Source: Streptomyces cavernicola | Lineage (GTDB): Bacteria; Actinomycetota; Actinomycetes; Streptomycetales; Streptomycetaceae | NCBI RefSeq assembly: GCF_029968035.1 | Contig: NZ_JASCIQ010000020.1 | Coordinates: 62,001-126,000, forward strand | DNA length: 64,000 nucleotides | Direction: 5' to 3' | Shown here: positions 31,436 through 40,048 of the stretch, piece by piece | Layout of the letters: every line of letters begins with the position of its first letter | Position numbering within the stretch: position 1 is the stretch's first letter | Position numbers and translations under genes: made by a program | The notes under the pieces: generated by a model | The model's input: only the letters and a program-made list of their open reading frames with translations | What the model was told of the DNA's origin: nothing | Database searches by the model: none

Positions 31436-32257
31436 TTATTGTTCCACGGCGTCGGGCGTTGGCCCAAATCGTCCGTCGGGGCCGGGCTTCCAGCCCAGGA
31501 TCGAGAGCATTTCGCGGTCCTTCTTGTCGAAGGCGGCGGGGTCGGTGCGCTCGATGAGGTCGGGGCGGTTGCGCACGGTGCGGCGCAGCGCCTCGTCGCG
31601 GCGCCAGCGGGCGATCTTGCCGTGGTGCCCGCTGAGCAGCACGTCGGGGATGTCCCGGCCGCGCCACTCGGGGGGCTTGGTGTAGACGGGCCCTTCGAGG
31701 AGGTTGGCCATGGCGCCGGGCGCGAAGGAGTCGTCCTGGTGCGATGCGGCGTTGCCGAGGACGCCGGGCAGCAGTCGGGCGACGGCCTCGGTGATGACGA
31801 GGACGGCGGCCTCTCCGCCGGCGAGGACGTAGTCGCCGATGGAGACCTCGTAGACGGGCATGCGGGTCGCGTACTCGTCCATGACGCGGCGGTCGATGCC
31901 TTCGTAGCGGGCGGGCGTGAAGATCAGCCAGGGCCGCTCGGAGAGCTCGACGGCGAGTTCCTGGGTGAAGGGCCGGCCGCTGGGGGTGGGCACGACGAGG
32001 GCGGGGCCGTGGGCGCCGCCCTCATAGCCGTCGGCGAGCGCGTCGTCGAGGGCGTCGCCCCAGGGTTCGGTCTTCATGACCATGCCGGGTCCGCCGCCGT
32101 ACGGGGTGTCGTCGACGGTGTTGTGCCGGTCGTACGTCCACTGCCTCAAGTCGCGTACGTGAACGTCGAGTTGGCCGCGGGCGCGGGCCTTGCCGACGAG
32201 GGAGACGTTCAGCGGTTCGAGGTACTCGGGGAAGATCGTGACGACGTCGAGGCGCAT
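31436..32257 (-). CDS. trmD: tRNA (guanine37-N1)-methyltransferase
   Basis: A 273-aa SPOUT-fold methyltransferase that protects against +1 frameshifting. Motifs: MRLDVVTIFPEYLEPLNVSL, DDTPYGGGPGMVMKTEPWGD, RYEGIDRRVMDEYATRMPVY and EVSIGDYVLAGGEAA, the AdoMet-knot region. Its ATG and the rimM stop share bases, so the two are coupled. Normal length. Confidence 0.96.
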   Translation of the reverse strand: MRLDVVTIFPEYLEPLNVSLVGKARARGQLDVHVRDLRQWTYDRHNTVDDTPYGGGPGMVMKTEPWGDALDDALADGYEGGAHGPALVVPTPSGRPFTQELAVELSERPWLIFTPARYEGIDRRVMDEYATRMPVYEVSIGDYVLAGGEAAVLVITEAVARLLPGVLGNAASHQDDSFAPGAMANLLEGPVYTKPPEWRGRDIPDVLLSGHHGKIARWRRDEALRRTVRNRPDLIERTDPAAFDKKDREMLSILGWKPGPDGRFGPTPDAVEQ

Positions 32258-32847
32258 TACAAGTCCTCGCCGGAGGCTTCGCCGGACGCGTCGTCGGAGG
32301 CTTCGTCGGCTGCGTCGCGCGCGGAGGCGATCTCGGCGCGGTCGTCGATGAGGCCGGGCGGCGGGTCGATGGTGGCGCGCTGCTCCTCGAGGTCGATGTC
32401 GGTGACGATCTCCTCGACGAACGGGATCATGACCTCGGTGCCGTCGGGCCGTTCCACGATGAACAGGTCCTGCGAGGCGAGGTGGGAGATCTCCGTGATG
32501 CGGCCGACCTCCTGGCCGTCGACGGTCACCACGTCCAGGTCCATGAGCTGGTGGTCGTAGTACTCGTCGTCGCCCTCGGGGAGTTCCTCGGGGTCGACGT
32601 CGGCGATGAGCAGGGTGTTGCGGAGGGCCTCGGCGGCGTTGCGGTCGCGAACGCCTTCGAAGCGAAGCAGCAGGCGTCCGCTGTGCACACGGCCGGCGGC
32701 GATGGTGAGGGGCCCGGTCGCGGCCGGGTCGGTGGCGAGTACGGCGCCGGGGGCGAGGCGCAGCTCGGGTTCGTCGGTGCGGACCTCGACGGTGACCTCG
32801 CCCTTGATGCCGTGGGCGCGGCCGATGCGTCCCACTACCAACTGCAC
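32257..32847 (-). CDS. rimM: 16S rRNA processing protein RimM
   Basis: A 196-aa ribosome maturation factor for the 30S head. GTG 32847 gives QLVVGRIGRAHGIKGEVTVE, the family N-terminus; the longer upstream frame overlaps the KH gene. The PRC-barrel half is clear: YYDHQLMDLDVVTVDGQEVG, RITEISHLASQDLFIVERPD and MIPFVEEIVTDID. The C-terminal about 25 residues are an Asp/Glu/Ala/Ser tail. Confidence 0.94.
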   Translation of the reverse strand: MQLVVGRIGRAHGIKGEVTVEVRTDEPELRLAPGAVLATDPAATGPLTIAAGRVHSGRLLLRFEGVRDRNAAEALRNTLLIADVDPEELPEGDDEYYDHQLMDLDVVTVDGQEVGRITEISHLASQDLFIVERPDGTEVMIPFVEEIVTDIDLEEQRATIDPPPGLIDDRAEIASARDAADEASDDASGEASGEDL

Positions 32848-32926
32848 GTTGCGTTCTCCTTCGTACGACGACGGGCCGGGGCGGGCCAGAAGCCCTCCCC
32901 GGCCCGTGCCGGTATTGCCTTGCGGT

Positions 32927-33166
32927 TCAGCGAACCTGGTCGACGTCGACGAGGTCGACGCGGACACCACGGCCGCCGATGGCCCCTACGACGGTACGCA
33001 GGGCGCGAGCGGTGCGGCCGTTGCGGCCGATCACCTTGCCGAGGTCGTCGGGGTGGACCCGGACCTCGAGGACGCGCCCGCGGCGCAGGTTGCGGGAGGC
33101 GACCTGCACGTCTTCGGGGTTGTCGACGATGCCCTTCACGAGGTGCTCGAGAGCCTCCTCGAGCAT
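32927..33166 (-). CDS. KH-domain RNA-binding protein (KhpA type)
   Basis: A 79-aa single KH domain: LEEALEHLVKGIVDNPEDVQ, LEVRVHPDDLGKVIGRNGRT and ARALRTVVGAIG. The GKVIGRNGRT loop is the GxxG RNA-contact motif. KhpA proteins bind RNA and influence cell division in other bacteria. It lies two bases after the rpsP stop, the conserved position, so expression is tied to ribosome biogenesis. Confidence 0.93.
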   Translation of the reverse strand: MLEEALEHLVKGIVDNPEDVQVASRNLRRGRVLEVRVHPDDLGKVIGRNGRTARALRTVVGAIGGRGVRVDLVDVDQVR

Positions 33167-33168
33167 GC

Positions 33169-33594
33169 TCAGGCCTCGGTCGACTCGGCCGCGGACTCAG
33201 CCGGAGCGTCGTCCTTCTTCTCGGCCTTCTTCTTCTGCGTGATGGCCTCGCCCTTGGGCTCGTCCTCGGCGCCGACGGCCTCGAAGGTCGGGCGCGCGGC
33301 CTTCGGCTCCGGCTGCAGCAGCGGGGCCGGGGCGGGCTCGCCCTTGAACTTCTGCCAGTCGCCGGTCTTCTTCAGGATGGCGAGCACGGGCTCGGTCGGC
33401 TGCGCGCCGACACCCAGCCAGTACGCGACACGCTCGGCGTCGACCTCCATGCGGGAGGGGTTCTGCACCGGGTGGTACAGGCCGATCTCCTCGATGGCCC
33501 GGCCGTCACGGCGGGTACGGGAGTCGGCGACGATGATGCGGTAGTGAGGCGAACGGATCTTGCCCAGACGCTTCAGCTTGATCTTGACTGCCAC
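33169..33594 (-). CDS. rpsP: 30S ribosomal protein S16
   Basis: A 141-aa protein; GTG 33594 gives AVKIKLKRLGKIRSPHYRII, the S16 start. The core (VADSRTRRDGRAIEEIGLYH, VDAERVAYWLGVGAQPTEPV) is intact. A Lys/Glu/Ala-rich C-terminal extension of about 55 residues (ITQKKKAEKKDDAPAESAAE) is typical of Streptomyces S16. First gene of the rpsP-KH-rimM-trmD-rplS operon; the promoter should lie in the upstream 190 bases, but no clear boxes were seen. Confidence 0.96.
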   Translation of the reverse strand: MAVKIKLKRLGKIRSPHYRIIVADSRTRRDGRAIEEIGLYHPVQNPSRMEVDAERVAYWLGVGAQPTEPVLAILKKTGDWQKFKGEPAPAPLLQPEPKAARPTFEAVGAEDEPKGEAITQKKKAEKKDDAPAESAAESTEA

Positions 33595-33784
33595 GGGAGT
33601 GGTGTCTCCTGGTCTTGACGTGGGTGGGCACAACGAAGATGCCGCGTGGGGTTGCGGTACTCGAGTGCCCGATGGACGCGTCAGCCGGAGGAGAGAGGGG
33701 TCCTGTGCGGCTGTCGAGTACAGCTGGCCATTCTGCCATACCTCGCGGGGGCGGGGTTCCTCGGGCCTGATCCCCCGACTACGA

Positions 33785-33905
33785 GTGGCCGTCGACCCGG
33801 CCGAGGACACGGGGGCCAGCCCCCGGAACCCCCGCTCCTCAAACGCCGGAGGGGCTGATTTTGGCGGGCGAGGGCTGGATTTTACGGGCGAGGGCTGACC
33901 TTTGC
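33785..33905. repeat. Dispersed Streptomyces intergenic repeat (short form)
   Basis: Contains GGGGCCAGCCCCCGGA and CCGCTCCTCAAACGCCGGAG, both found again inside the larger composite repeats at 44080 and 51775. It is followed by a near-tandem GGGCGAGGGCTG. It sits between rpsP and the SprT-like gene. Confidence 0.7.
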
Positions 33906-33924
33906 AGCGAGGTCTGGCTTTACC

Positions 33925-34515
33925 TCACGCCGCGCCCACGACCTCCGGGATGCGGAAAGGCTTGCCGCAGCCGCCGCAGACGATGGGGGCCTGGGCGAGG
34001 ACCGAGGGGACCACGCGGACGTTGCGGCCGCAGTCGCAGACCGCCTTGACGCGGACGCCGCCGCCGGACGAGCCGTGCCGCGCGGCGGGGCCGCGGAAGC
34101 TGCGGGCGGTGTCGTGCGACGTGGCCGCGGTGTGGGCCTTGAGGGCGCTCTTGAGGCGTTCGATCGTCGCGCGGTACCGCTTTCTCGCCTCCGGGTTGAG
34201 CGTGACCAGGGAGAAGCCGCTGCTCGGGTGCGGCTCCTCGGGGTGGTCGAGGCCCAGCTCCTCGGCGATCGCGAGGAAGCGGCGGTTGTGGTAGCGGCCG
34301 GCGCGCGAGGTGTCGCGGACGCCGCGGGCGGCGGCGATGCCGTGGACTGCCTCGTGCAGCAGTCGCTCGAAGGAGAGCTCGGCGCCGCAGGCGGACGAGG
34401 ACTCTCCGATCAGGGACTCGGGCGCGGCAAGGCTCGGCAGCTCGGGGTGGTGCCGTTGAATGTCGGCCCACGCCTGCGCCAGCTCTGCGGCGAGTACAGG
34501 TGGTGTCGTGCTCAC
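33925..34515 (-). CDS. SprT-like zinc protein
   Basis: A 196-aa protein. LSFERLLHEAVHGIAAARGV carries the HExxH motif of SprT-type metallopeptidases, with RYHNRRFLAIAEELGL as the likely region of the third ligand. A C-terminal zinc ribbon follows: CDCGRNVRVVPSVLAQAPIV then CGGCGKPF. Start taken at ATG 34515 (MSTTPPVLAAELAQAWADIQ). SprT/Spartan relatives process DNA-protein crosslinks in eukaryotes; the bacterial role is unproven. It is monocistronic, with 237 bases upstream in which nothing else was recognised. Confidence 0.8.
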   Translation of the reverse strand: MSTTPPVLAAELAQAWADIQRHHPELPSLAAPESLIGESSSACGAELSFERLLHEAVHGIAAARGVRDTSRAGRYHNRRFLAIAEELGLDHPEEPHPSSGFSLVTLNPEARKRYRATIERLKSALKAHTAATSHDTARSFRGPAARHGSSGGGVRVKAVCDCGRNVRVVPSVLAQAPIVCGGCGKPFRIPEVVGAA

Positions 34516-34752
34516 GTCGTGACAACGAGCCGGGGGCCCTCGGTGTTCCTATTACGGGGCATCCCAAATAATTTGCACGTACCAGTCAGTTGCGGCTGAT
34601 GCGTCGCGACGCGGGCGGGTGCGTCGATCTGCGCTGATCTGCGGTGGAACACACAGCAAGGCACACAGCTCACGCCAAGGTGATACGTAGCGGCATGTAC
34701 GCCGCATGAGGGTGGTGCCGTACGCACGTGGCACGACGGCGACCGTACAACG

Positions 34753-36711
34753 TCAGTCTGTGTCCTTGGTGAGGCGGGTGACGCCGGCCGCCCGGTAGGC
34801 GTCGGCCTCCTCCAGGGTCTCGTTGGCGAGCAGCGCCTCGGCGAGGGCGTCCAACTTGTCGCGGTTCTCGCGGAGTTGGCGGCAGGCGCTCTCGTAGCAC
34901 TCGTCGACGATGCGGCGCATCTCGCCGTCGATGGTGTCGAGGGTGCCGGGTGCGGCGGCGAGTCCGTACGCCTGTTGGGCGTCGCCGGGGAGCGCGGAGA
35001 GGCGGCCGACGCGTTCGCTCATGCCCCAGCGGCCGACCATGCCGCGGACGATGTTGGTGACCTGTTCGAGGTCGTTCTCGGCACCGGTGGTGATGACGCC
35101 GAACACGACGTGCTCCGCCGCCATGCCGCCGAGCGCGCCGATGATCCGGCCGCGCAGATAGTCCTCCGTGTACGCGTACCGGTCGGCGTCCGGCGTGGAC
35201 AGGGTGACGCCGAGGGCGCGGCCGCGCGGCACGATGGTGATCTTGCGGACCGGGTCGGCGCCGGGCTGCAGCATGCCGAGCAGGGCGTGCCCGGACTCGT
35301 GGTAGGCGGTGCGGCGGCGTTCCTCGTCGGGCATCACCAGGGGCCGTTCAGCGCCGAGTTGGACCTTTTCCAGGGCGTCGGAGAGGTCGGAGCCGGTGAC
35401 CTGGGGCTGTTTGCGTTTGACGGCGAGGAGGGCGGCCTCGTTGGCGAGGTTGGCGAGTTCGGCGCCGGTCATGCCGGGGGTGGTGCGGGCGACCTGGGCG
35501 AGGTCGACGTCGCCGGCGAGCGGGATCTCCCGGGTGTGGATCTTCAGGATGGCCTCGCGGCCCTTGCGGTCGGGTGGGCTGACCATGACGGTGCGGTCGA
35601 AGCGGCCGGGGCGGGTGAGGGCGGGGTCGAGGACGTCGGCGCGGTTGGTGGCGGCGATGACGACGACGCCTTCGGAGCCGGTGAAGCCGTCCATCTCGGT
35701 GAGGATCTGGTTGAGGGTCTGTTCGCGTTCGTCGTGGCCGCCCATGGCGGAGCCGCCGCCGCGGGCCCGGCCGATGGTGTCGATCTCGTCGATGAAGATG
35801 ATGGCCGGGGCCACCTTGCGGGCCTCGGCGAAGAGTTCCCGTACGCGGGAGGCGCCGACGCCGACGATCATCTCGATGAACTCCGAGGCGGAGGCCGAGA
35901 AGAACGGCACTCCGGCCTCGCCCGCGACAGCTCGCGCGAGCAGCGTCTTGCCGGTGCCGGGCGGGCCGGCGAGGAGGACGCCGCCGGGCATGCGGGCGCC
36001 CATCTTCCGGTAGCTGTCGGGGTTCTTGAGGAAGTCGACGACGTCGTTGAGCTCACCCTCGACCTCGTCGATGCCCGCGACGTCGGCGAACGTGGTGCGT
36101 TTGTGCGCCGCCAACTCGACCGGTTTCGGGGGCTGTTTGCGGCCGAGCATGCCGCCCGCGCCGCCGCCCATGCCCGCCGCCATCCGCCGGGCCATGAACA
36201 CCCAGAGGCCGACGAGGAGCAGCATCGGCAGGAGGGAGATCAGCAGGTTGGCGAGGAGGCTGGGCTCCTTGTAGACGGGCTCGGCGGTGACGGTGACCTT
36301 CGCCTTGGTCAGCTCGGCCCACAGCTGGTCGTCGGCGAAGCTCGGCCGCTGGGTGGCGAACTTGTCGTAGGTGCCCTTGTCGCCCTCGGGCTTGTTCACG
36401 GCCTTCTTCAGGTCGCCCTGGATCTGGTCGCCCTTGGCGTAGATCTTGGCGACGTTGCCCGCGGTGACCTGCTTGCTGAACTCGGTGTACGAGATCCTGG
36501 TGGGCTCCGGTTCGCCGAAGAAGGTGAGCAGCAGGTTGGTGAGGACATAGACGAGGAGTGCGGTCCAGATGAGGCCGCGCCAGCTCACCTTTTTCTTGGG
36601 TGGCGGGGGCGGCGGCGCACCCTCCGAGCGCCACGGCTGGTCGGTCCGGTCGCGGGGAGGCACGGGGCTGGTCACGCTCGCCATTATTGGCGGACGGGAC
36701 TTACCGAGCAT
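34753..36711 (-). CDS. ftsH: FtsH-type membrane AAA+ metalloprotease
   Basis: A 652-aa protease. Membrane helices at about 46-65 and 152-174 enclose an external domain. The AAA+ module has Walker A GPPGTGKT (249-256), Walker B IIFIDEID (304-311) and the arginine-finger region TRPGRFDR. The M41 peptidase motif HESGH is at 471-475. The N-terminus has a Pro-rich stretch (GAPPPPPPKKK). ATG 36684 (MASVTSPVPPRD) is an alternative start; neither has a good ribosome binding site. Streptomyces genomes usually carry a second, main FtsH elsewhere, so this may be a paralogue. Confidence 0.92.
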   Translation of the reverse strand: MLGKSRPPIMASVTSPVPPRDRTDQPWRSEGAPPPPPPKKKVSWRGLIWTALLVYVLTNLLLTFFGEPEPTRISYTEFSKQVTAGNVAKIYAKGDQIQGDLKKAVNKPEGDKGTYDKFATQRPSFADDQLWAELTKAKVTVTAEPVYKEPSLLANLLISLLPMLLLVGLWVFMARRMAAGMGGGAGGMLGRKQPPKPVELAAHKRTTFADVAGIDEVEGELNDVVDFLKNPDSYRKMGARMPGGVLLAGPPGTGKTLLARAVAGEAGVPFFSASASEFIEMIVGVGASRVRELFAEARKVAPAIIFIDEIDTIGRARGGGSAMGGHDEREQTLNQILTEMDGFTGSEGVVVIAATNRADVLDPALTRPGRFDRTVMVSPPDRKGREAILKIHTREIPLAGDVDLAQVARTTPGMTGAELANLANEAALLAVKRKQPQVTGSDLSDALEKVQLGAERPLVMPDEERRRTAYHESGHALLGMLQPGADPVRKITIVPRGRALGVTLSTPDADRYAYTEDYLRGRIIGALGGMAAEHVVFGVITTGAENDLEQVTNIVRGMVGRWGMSERVGRLSALPGDAQQAYGLAAAPGTLDTIDGEMRRIVDECYESACRQLRENRDKLDALAEALLANETLEEADAYRAAGVTRLTKDTD

Positions 36712-36814
36712 TTCGACCAGGGGTGCGGGCGCGGCCGGGCCCCTTTGTCCACAGCCGTTGGCAGTGCCCGGAATCCTGGTTACTGTCCGCTTCTCGAAGT
36801 GCGATGGGAGGACC

Positions 36815-37189
36815 GTGGACGAGCGGCTTGCGATACGGGTTCGGTTGTTCCGTGAGGGGGGTCAAGTGCGGCCCGAGGTCGTCGAGTTCGTGGTCGCCGA
36901 GCTGGCCGCGCTCGACGCCGAGGGGGCCCTCGTCACCGATGCGAGCGCGGGGCTGCTGACCAGCCATCTGATGTTCGCCCTGAGCCGGCTCGTGGACGGC
37001 GAGCCGATCACGGAGTACGGCACCGACGCGCAGGTCGCGGCCGAGCTGGCGGACCACCCCGAGGCGGTGCGGCGGGCGCGCGCCGTCGCCGCGCGGGCGC
37101 GGGAGCGGCTCGGGGCGGCGCTGCCCGAGTCGGAGGTGAACTTCCTGGGGCTGCATCTGGCCGTGCTCGCCCGCCACGGCGCCCACTGA
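36815..37189 (+). CDS. PRD-domain protein (YhfY-like)
   Basis: A 124-aa protein; GTG 36815 lies behind GGGAGGA. The sequence (DERLAIRVRLFREGGQVRPE, then SHLMFALSRLVDGEPI and ESEVNFLGLHLAVLA) is a single PTS-regulation domain with the usual His in TSHLMFALSR and GLHLAVL. Stand-alone PRD proteins occur with yhf-type clusters (YhfY in enterobacteria). It opens the six-gene operon 36815-42404. No PTS gene is nearby, so the phosphodonor is unclear. Confidence 0.75.
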   Translation: MDERLAIRVRLFREGGQVRPEVVEFVVAELAALDAEGALVTDASAGLLTSHLMFALSRLVDGEPITEYGTDAQVAAELADHPEAVRRARAVAARARERLGAALPESEVNFLGLHLAVLARHGAH

Positions 37190-37224
37190 CCGAGCGCCCA
37201 CCGACCGAGCGAAGGGGAAGCGGC

Positions 37225-37584
37225 ATGGCGAAGATCCTCACCGGCGGCGTCGGGAAGGTCGAGGTGGCCGAGGCGGTGCGGCGGCTCGGCCTGGCCGGCG
37301 TGGACGTGGCCGTCTCCAGCGACCTGGACGCCGCGATGCTGCTGCGCGCCGGTCGCGCCGACTACTACCTGGGCACCTGTCACACCGGCGCCGGCGCCTC
37401 CCTCGGCGTGCTGGTCGGACTGATGGGGCGGCCGGCCTGCCACACGTTCGGGCGGGGCGTGCCGAGCGCGGACGAGGCGGCGGCGCTGCTCGGCGACGGC
37501 AAGCGGGTCTTCGGCTTCGCCCTCGACCGGGCCGAGGCGGTCGCTCCGGTCCTGGCCCGCGCGATCTCCGTACGAGCGGAGTGA
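37225..37584 (+). CDS. DUF2620 family protein (YhfU-like)
   Basis: A 119-aa protein: MAKILTGGVGKVEVAEAVRR, LDAAMLLRAGRADYYLGTCH and TGAGASLGVLVGLMGRPACH. The Gly-rich loops and the GTCHTGAGASLG block are the DUF2620/YhfU signature. ATG 37225 is preceded by GAAGGGGAAG. Function is unknown; in every yhf-type cluster it accompanies the YhfT membrane protein. Confidence 0.8.
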   Translation: MAKILTGGVGKVEVAEAVRRLGLAGVDVAVSSDLDAAMLLRAGRADYYLGTCHTGAGASLGVLVGLMGRPACHTFGRGVPSADEAAALLGDGKRVFGFALDRAEAVAPVLARAISVRAE

Positions 37585-37587
37585 GCC

Positions 37588-39063
37588 GTGGACGCCCTGG
37601 CCTCGGCGGGTGACGCGGTGGGCTTAGCCTCGGCGGGTGACGCGGTGGGCTTAGCCTCGGCGGGTGACGCGGTGGGCTTAGCCTCGGCGGGTGACGCGGT
37701 GGGCTCAGCCGCGCGGGCGGGGCTCGACCTGGCGCTGCCGCAGCAGCTCACGGTCATCGCGCTGTGTGCCCTGACCGCGTTCGTCTCGCATCTGGCCCTC
37801 GCCGTGTTCAACGACGGCGTACGGCCGTTCATGCTCGATTTCGTCCAGGGCCGCAGCACCCGCGCCGCGACCGCGGCGGTGTCGTTCGGCCTGTCGGCGG
37901 GGTTCGTGTTCGGGCTCGGGGCTCCGATGGCGTTGGCGTCCGGGGTGCTCAACCCGTGGCTGCTGTTCCTGCCCACCGATGTGCTCGGGCTGCTCGCGCC
38001 GCGGAAGTGGCTGGCGCCGCTGCTCGGCGCGGGCTGGGGCGCCCTGGTGGTGTTCGGCCTGGGCGGGGCGAACGAACTGGCGCACGATCTGCCGGTCGAC
38101 TTCCTGACCGCGATGCAGCAGATGTCGACGCCGATCCTCTTCCTGTTCACGCTGTTCCCCGTGCTCGCCGTGGTCCGGCAGTTCGGACCGCTGCGCGGCG
38201 CCGTGGTCGGGGTGGTCGAACTCGCCCTGGTCGTACTGACGTTGAAGCTGTGGCCGAACATGTTCGCCGGGGCGCTCGCGATGGCCGTGGGCGTGCTGAT
38301 GCTGATCGGCTTCGCCGTCACCGCGGACGTACGACGGCGAAAGGCGGAGCGGGCGGAACGGGCGGAACGGGCGGAGCGGGCGGAGCGCTCGGACTCCGAT
38401 CCGGTCGAGGCGGACGCCGATGACCCGATGGCCTCGCTGTTCAGTGCGAGCGCGGCGCGGCTGCGCCGCCATCTGCCGCTGTTCATGCTGCTCGGTGCCG
38501 GGATCTGCGTGCTCGCGCAGCTGAAGGTGTTCGGCGGTGGCGAGGCGACGAGTTTCCTGATCGCCAAGGGCCAGTACGCGGAGGCCGCGCAGGTCGACTT
38601 CTACCGGATGTTCGGCTTCCTGCCGCTGATCGCGACGACGGCGCTCGCCTCCGGCGCGTACGGCATCGTCGGGTTCACGCTCGCGTACCCGATCGGCTAT
38701 CTGCTGCCGAACCCGCTGCTCGCGGCGGTCGCGGGGGCCGCGGTGTTCGCCGTCGAGGTGCTCGCCCTGTCGTCGATCGGGCGGGTGCTGGGGCGGCTGC
38801 CCAGCGTGCGGGACTCCTCGGAGCATCTGCGCGCCGCGATCGGGGAGGCGCTGGGCCTCGCGATCCTCTTCGGTTCGCTGCTTGCCGCGAACCAGATGGG
38901 CGGCGGGCTCGCCATCCTGATCTGCGGCGGCCTCTATCTGCTCAACGAGGCGACGGGCCGCCCGGTGGTACGGATGGCGGCGGCGCCGGCCGCGGTGCTC
39001 GTCGGCGGCGTCGTGCTCAATCTCCTGTACTGGCTGGACCTGTTCGCCCCGGTCAAGGGCTGA
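37588..39063 (+). CDS. YhfT-like multi-spanning membrane protein
   Basis: A 491-aa protein from GTG 37588, three bases after the DUF2620 stop. About ten or more membrane segments (LTVIALCALTAFVSHLALAV, LFLLGAGICVLAQ-type helices later). A charged loop of repeated Glu/Arg/Ala (AERAERAERAERAERS) lies mid-protein. The first about 40 residues are four copies of ASAGDAVG(L), coded by a 27-bp tandem repeat with three TTA codons. Translation could instead begin at a GTG inside the repeats. YhfT is thought to be a transporter partner of the cluster; the substrate is unknown. Confidence 0.8.
   Translation: MDALASAGDAVGLASAGDAVGLASAGDAVGLASAGDAVGSAARAGLDLALPQQLTVIALCALTAFVSHLALAVFNDGVRPFMLDFVQGRSTRAATAAVSFGLSAGFVFGLGAPMALASGVLNPWLLFLPTDVLGLLAPRKWLAPLLGAGWGALVVFGLGGANELAHDLPVDFLTAMQQMSTPILFLFTLFPVLAVVRQFGPLRGAVVGVVELALVVLTLKLWPNMFAGALAMAVGVLMLIGFAVTADVRRRKAERAERAERAERAERSDSDPVEADADDPMASLFSASAARLRRHLPLFMLLGAGICVLAQLKVFGGGEATSFLIAKGQYAEAAQVDFYRMFGFLPLIATTALASGAYGIVGFTLAYPIGYLLPNPLLAAVAGAAVFAVEVLALSSIGRVLGRLPSVRDSSEHLRAAIGEALGLAILFGSLLAANQMGGGLAILICGGLYLLNEATGRPVVRMAAAPAAVLVGGVVLNLLYWLDLFAPVKG
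37600..37707 (+). repeat. 27-bp tandem repeat (4 units) in the YhfT gene
   Basis: Four adjacent 27-bp units at 37600-37626, 37627-37653, 37654-37680 and 37681-37707. Units 1-3 are identical and end in GGCTTA; unit 4 ends in GGCTCA. In the annotated frame each unit codes nine residues and each of the first three supplies one TTA leucine codon (37624, 37651, 37678). Confidence 0.95.
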
Positions 39064-39070
39064 GGGGGGC

Positions 39071-40048
39071 GTGATGCGGCACCCTGCGCGCCCGGTTCTG
39101 CGGACCGTTCTCGGTCCCCTCTCCCCCGCCGCCGTACGCGGGCCCGTCCTGCCCCACGAGCATCTCGTCCTCGACCTGGACCGCGCGGGCGACCGCGCCG
39201 CCGTCCTCGACCCGGCGGCGCACGGCCCGTACGTGACCGCCGAACTGGCCGCGCTGCGCGCCGAGTTCGGGCTCGGACTGGTCGTGGAGCTGAGCTGCCG
39301 CGGCATGGGCCGGGACCCGCGCGCCCTCGCCCGGATCTCGGCCGCCGCGCAGGTCCCGGTGGTCGCGGCCACCGGCTGGTACTACGAGCCGTTCCACCCG
39401 GCGGAGGTCGCGGGCAGCGGCGTCGAACAGCTCACCCGGGTCCTGCTGCACGAGATCGACGCGGGGGTGGGCTCATGTACCGACGGGACTCGGATCCACC
39501 CGGGCGTCATCGGCGAGGTCGGCAGCCACGGCGACCGGCCGAGCCCGGCCGAGGCCCGCTGTCTGCGCGCCGCCGCCGCGGCCGCCCGAGCACGGGGCCT
39601 GTCCGTGGCGACCCACGCCCGGTCGGGGCGCGGCGGCCTCGCCCAGCTCGACCTGCTCACCGGCGCGGGACTCGCCCCGCACCGTGTCGCGATCGGGCAC
39701 CAGGACCTGCTCGACGAGCCGTCCGTGCACCGGGAGTTGGCGGCGGCGGGGGCGTACGTCGCGTTCGACACCGTCGGCAAGGAGCACTACCGCAGCGACG
39801 CGGACCGGCTGCGGCTGCTGCTCGACCTGCTCGACGCCGGGCACGCCGACCGGGCCCTGCTCAGCTGCGACATCTCCCGGCACGCCTACCTGGAGTCGGC
39901 CGGCGGGCACGGCTACGGGCGGCTGTTCCGGTCCTTCCTCGGCCGGCTGCGGGCGGCGGGCGTGGGCGAGGAGCTGATCGACCTGATGACCCGGCGCAAC
40001 CCGCTGCGCTTCCTGACCGGCGGGGAGGGTGGGTCGAATTTTCGATGA
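39071..40048 (+). CDS. php: Phosphotriesterase homology protein
   Basis: A 325-aa TIM-barrel metallohydrolase (GTG 39071 or ATG 39074). Metal ligands are visible: HEH in VLPHEHLVLDL near residue 30, a Glu in HPGVIGEVGSHG where true phosphotriesterases have a carboxylated Lys, His in VATHARSG, His in VAIGHQDLLDE and Asp in LLSCDISRHAY. The Glu ligand matches the Php subgroup, whose likely activity is lactone or carboxylester hydrolysis rather than organophosphate hydrolysis. It overlaps the next gene by 4 bases. Confidence 0.85.
   Translation: MMRHPARPVLRTVLGPLSPAAVRGPVLPHEHLVLDLDRAGDRAAVLDPAAHGPYVTAELAALRAEFGLGLVVELSCRGMGRDPRALARISAAAQVPVVAATGWYYEPFHPAEVAGSGVEQLTRVLLHEIDAGVGSCTDGTRIHPGVIGEVGSHGDRPSPAEARCLRAAAAAARARGLSVATHARSGRGGLAQLDLLTGAGLAPHRVAIGHQDLLDEPSVHRELAAAGAYVAFDTVGKEHYRSDADRLRLLLDLLDAGHADRALLSCDISRHAYLESAGGHGYGRLFRSFLGRLRAAGVGEELIDLMTRRNPLRFLTGGEGGSNFR

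Noticed and set aside
37600..37707. Possible CRISPR or assembly artefact at the 27-bp repeats
   Set aside because: There are no spacers; the units keep the reading frame and the last unit has a distinct base, so it looks like a genuine tandem repeat.
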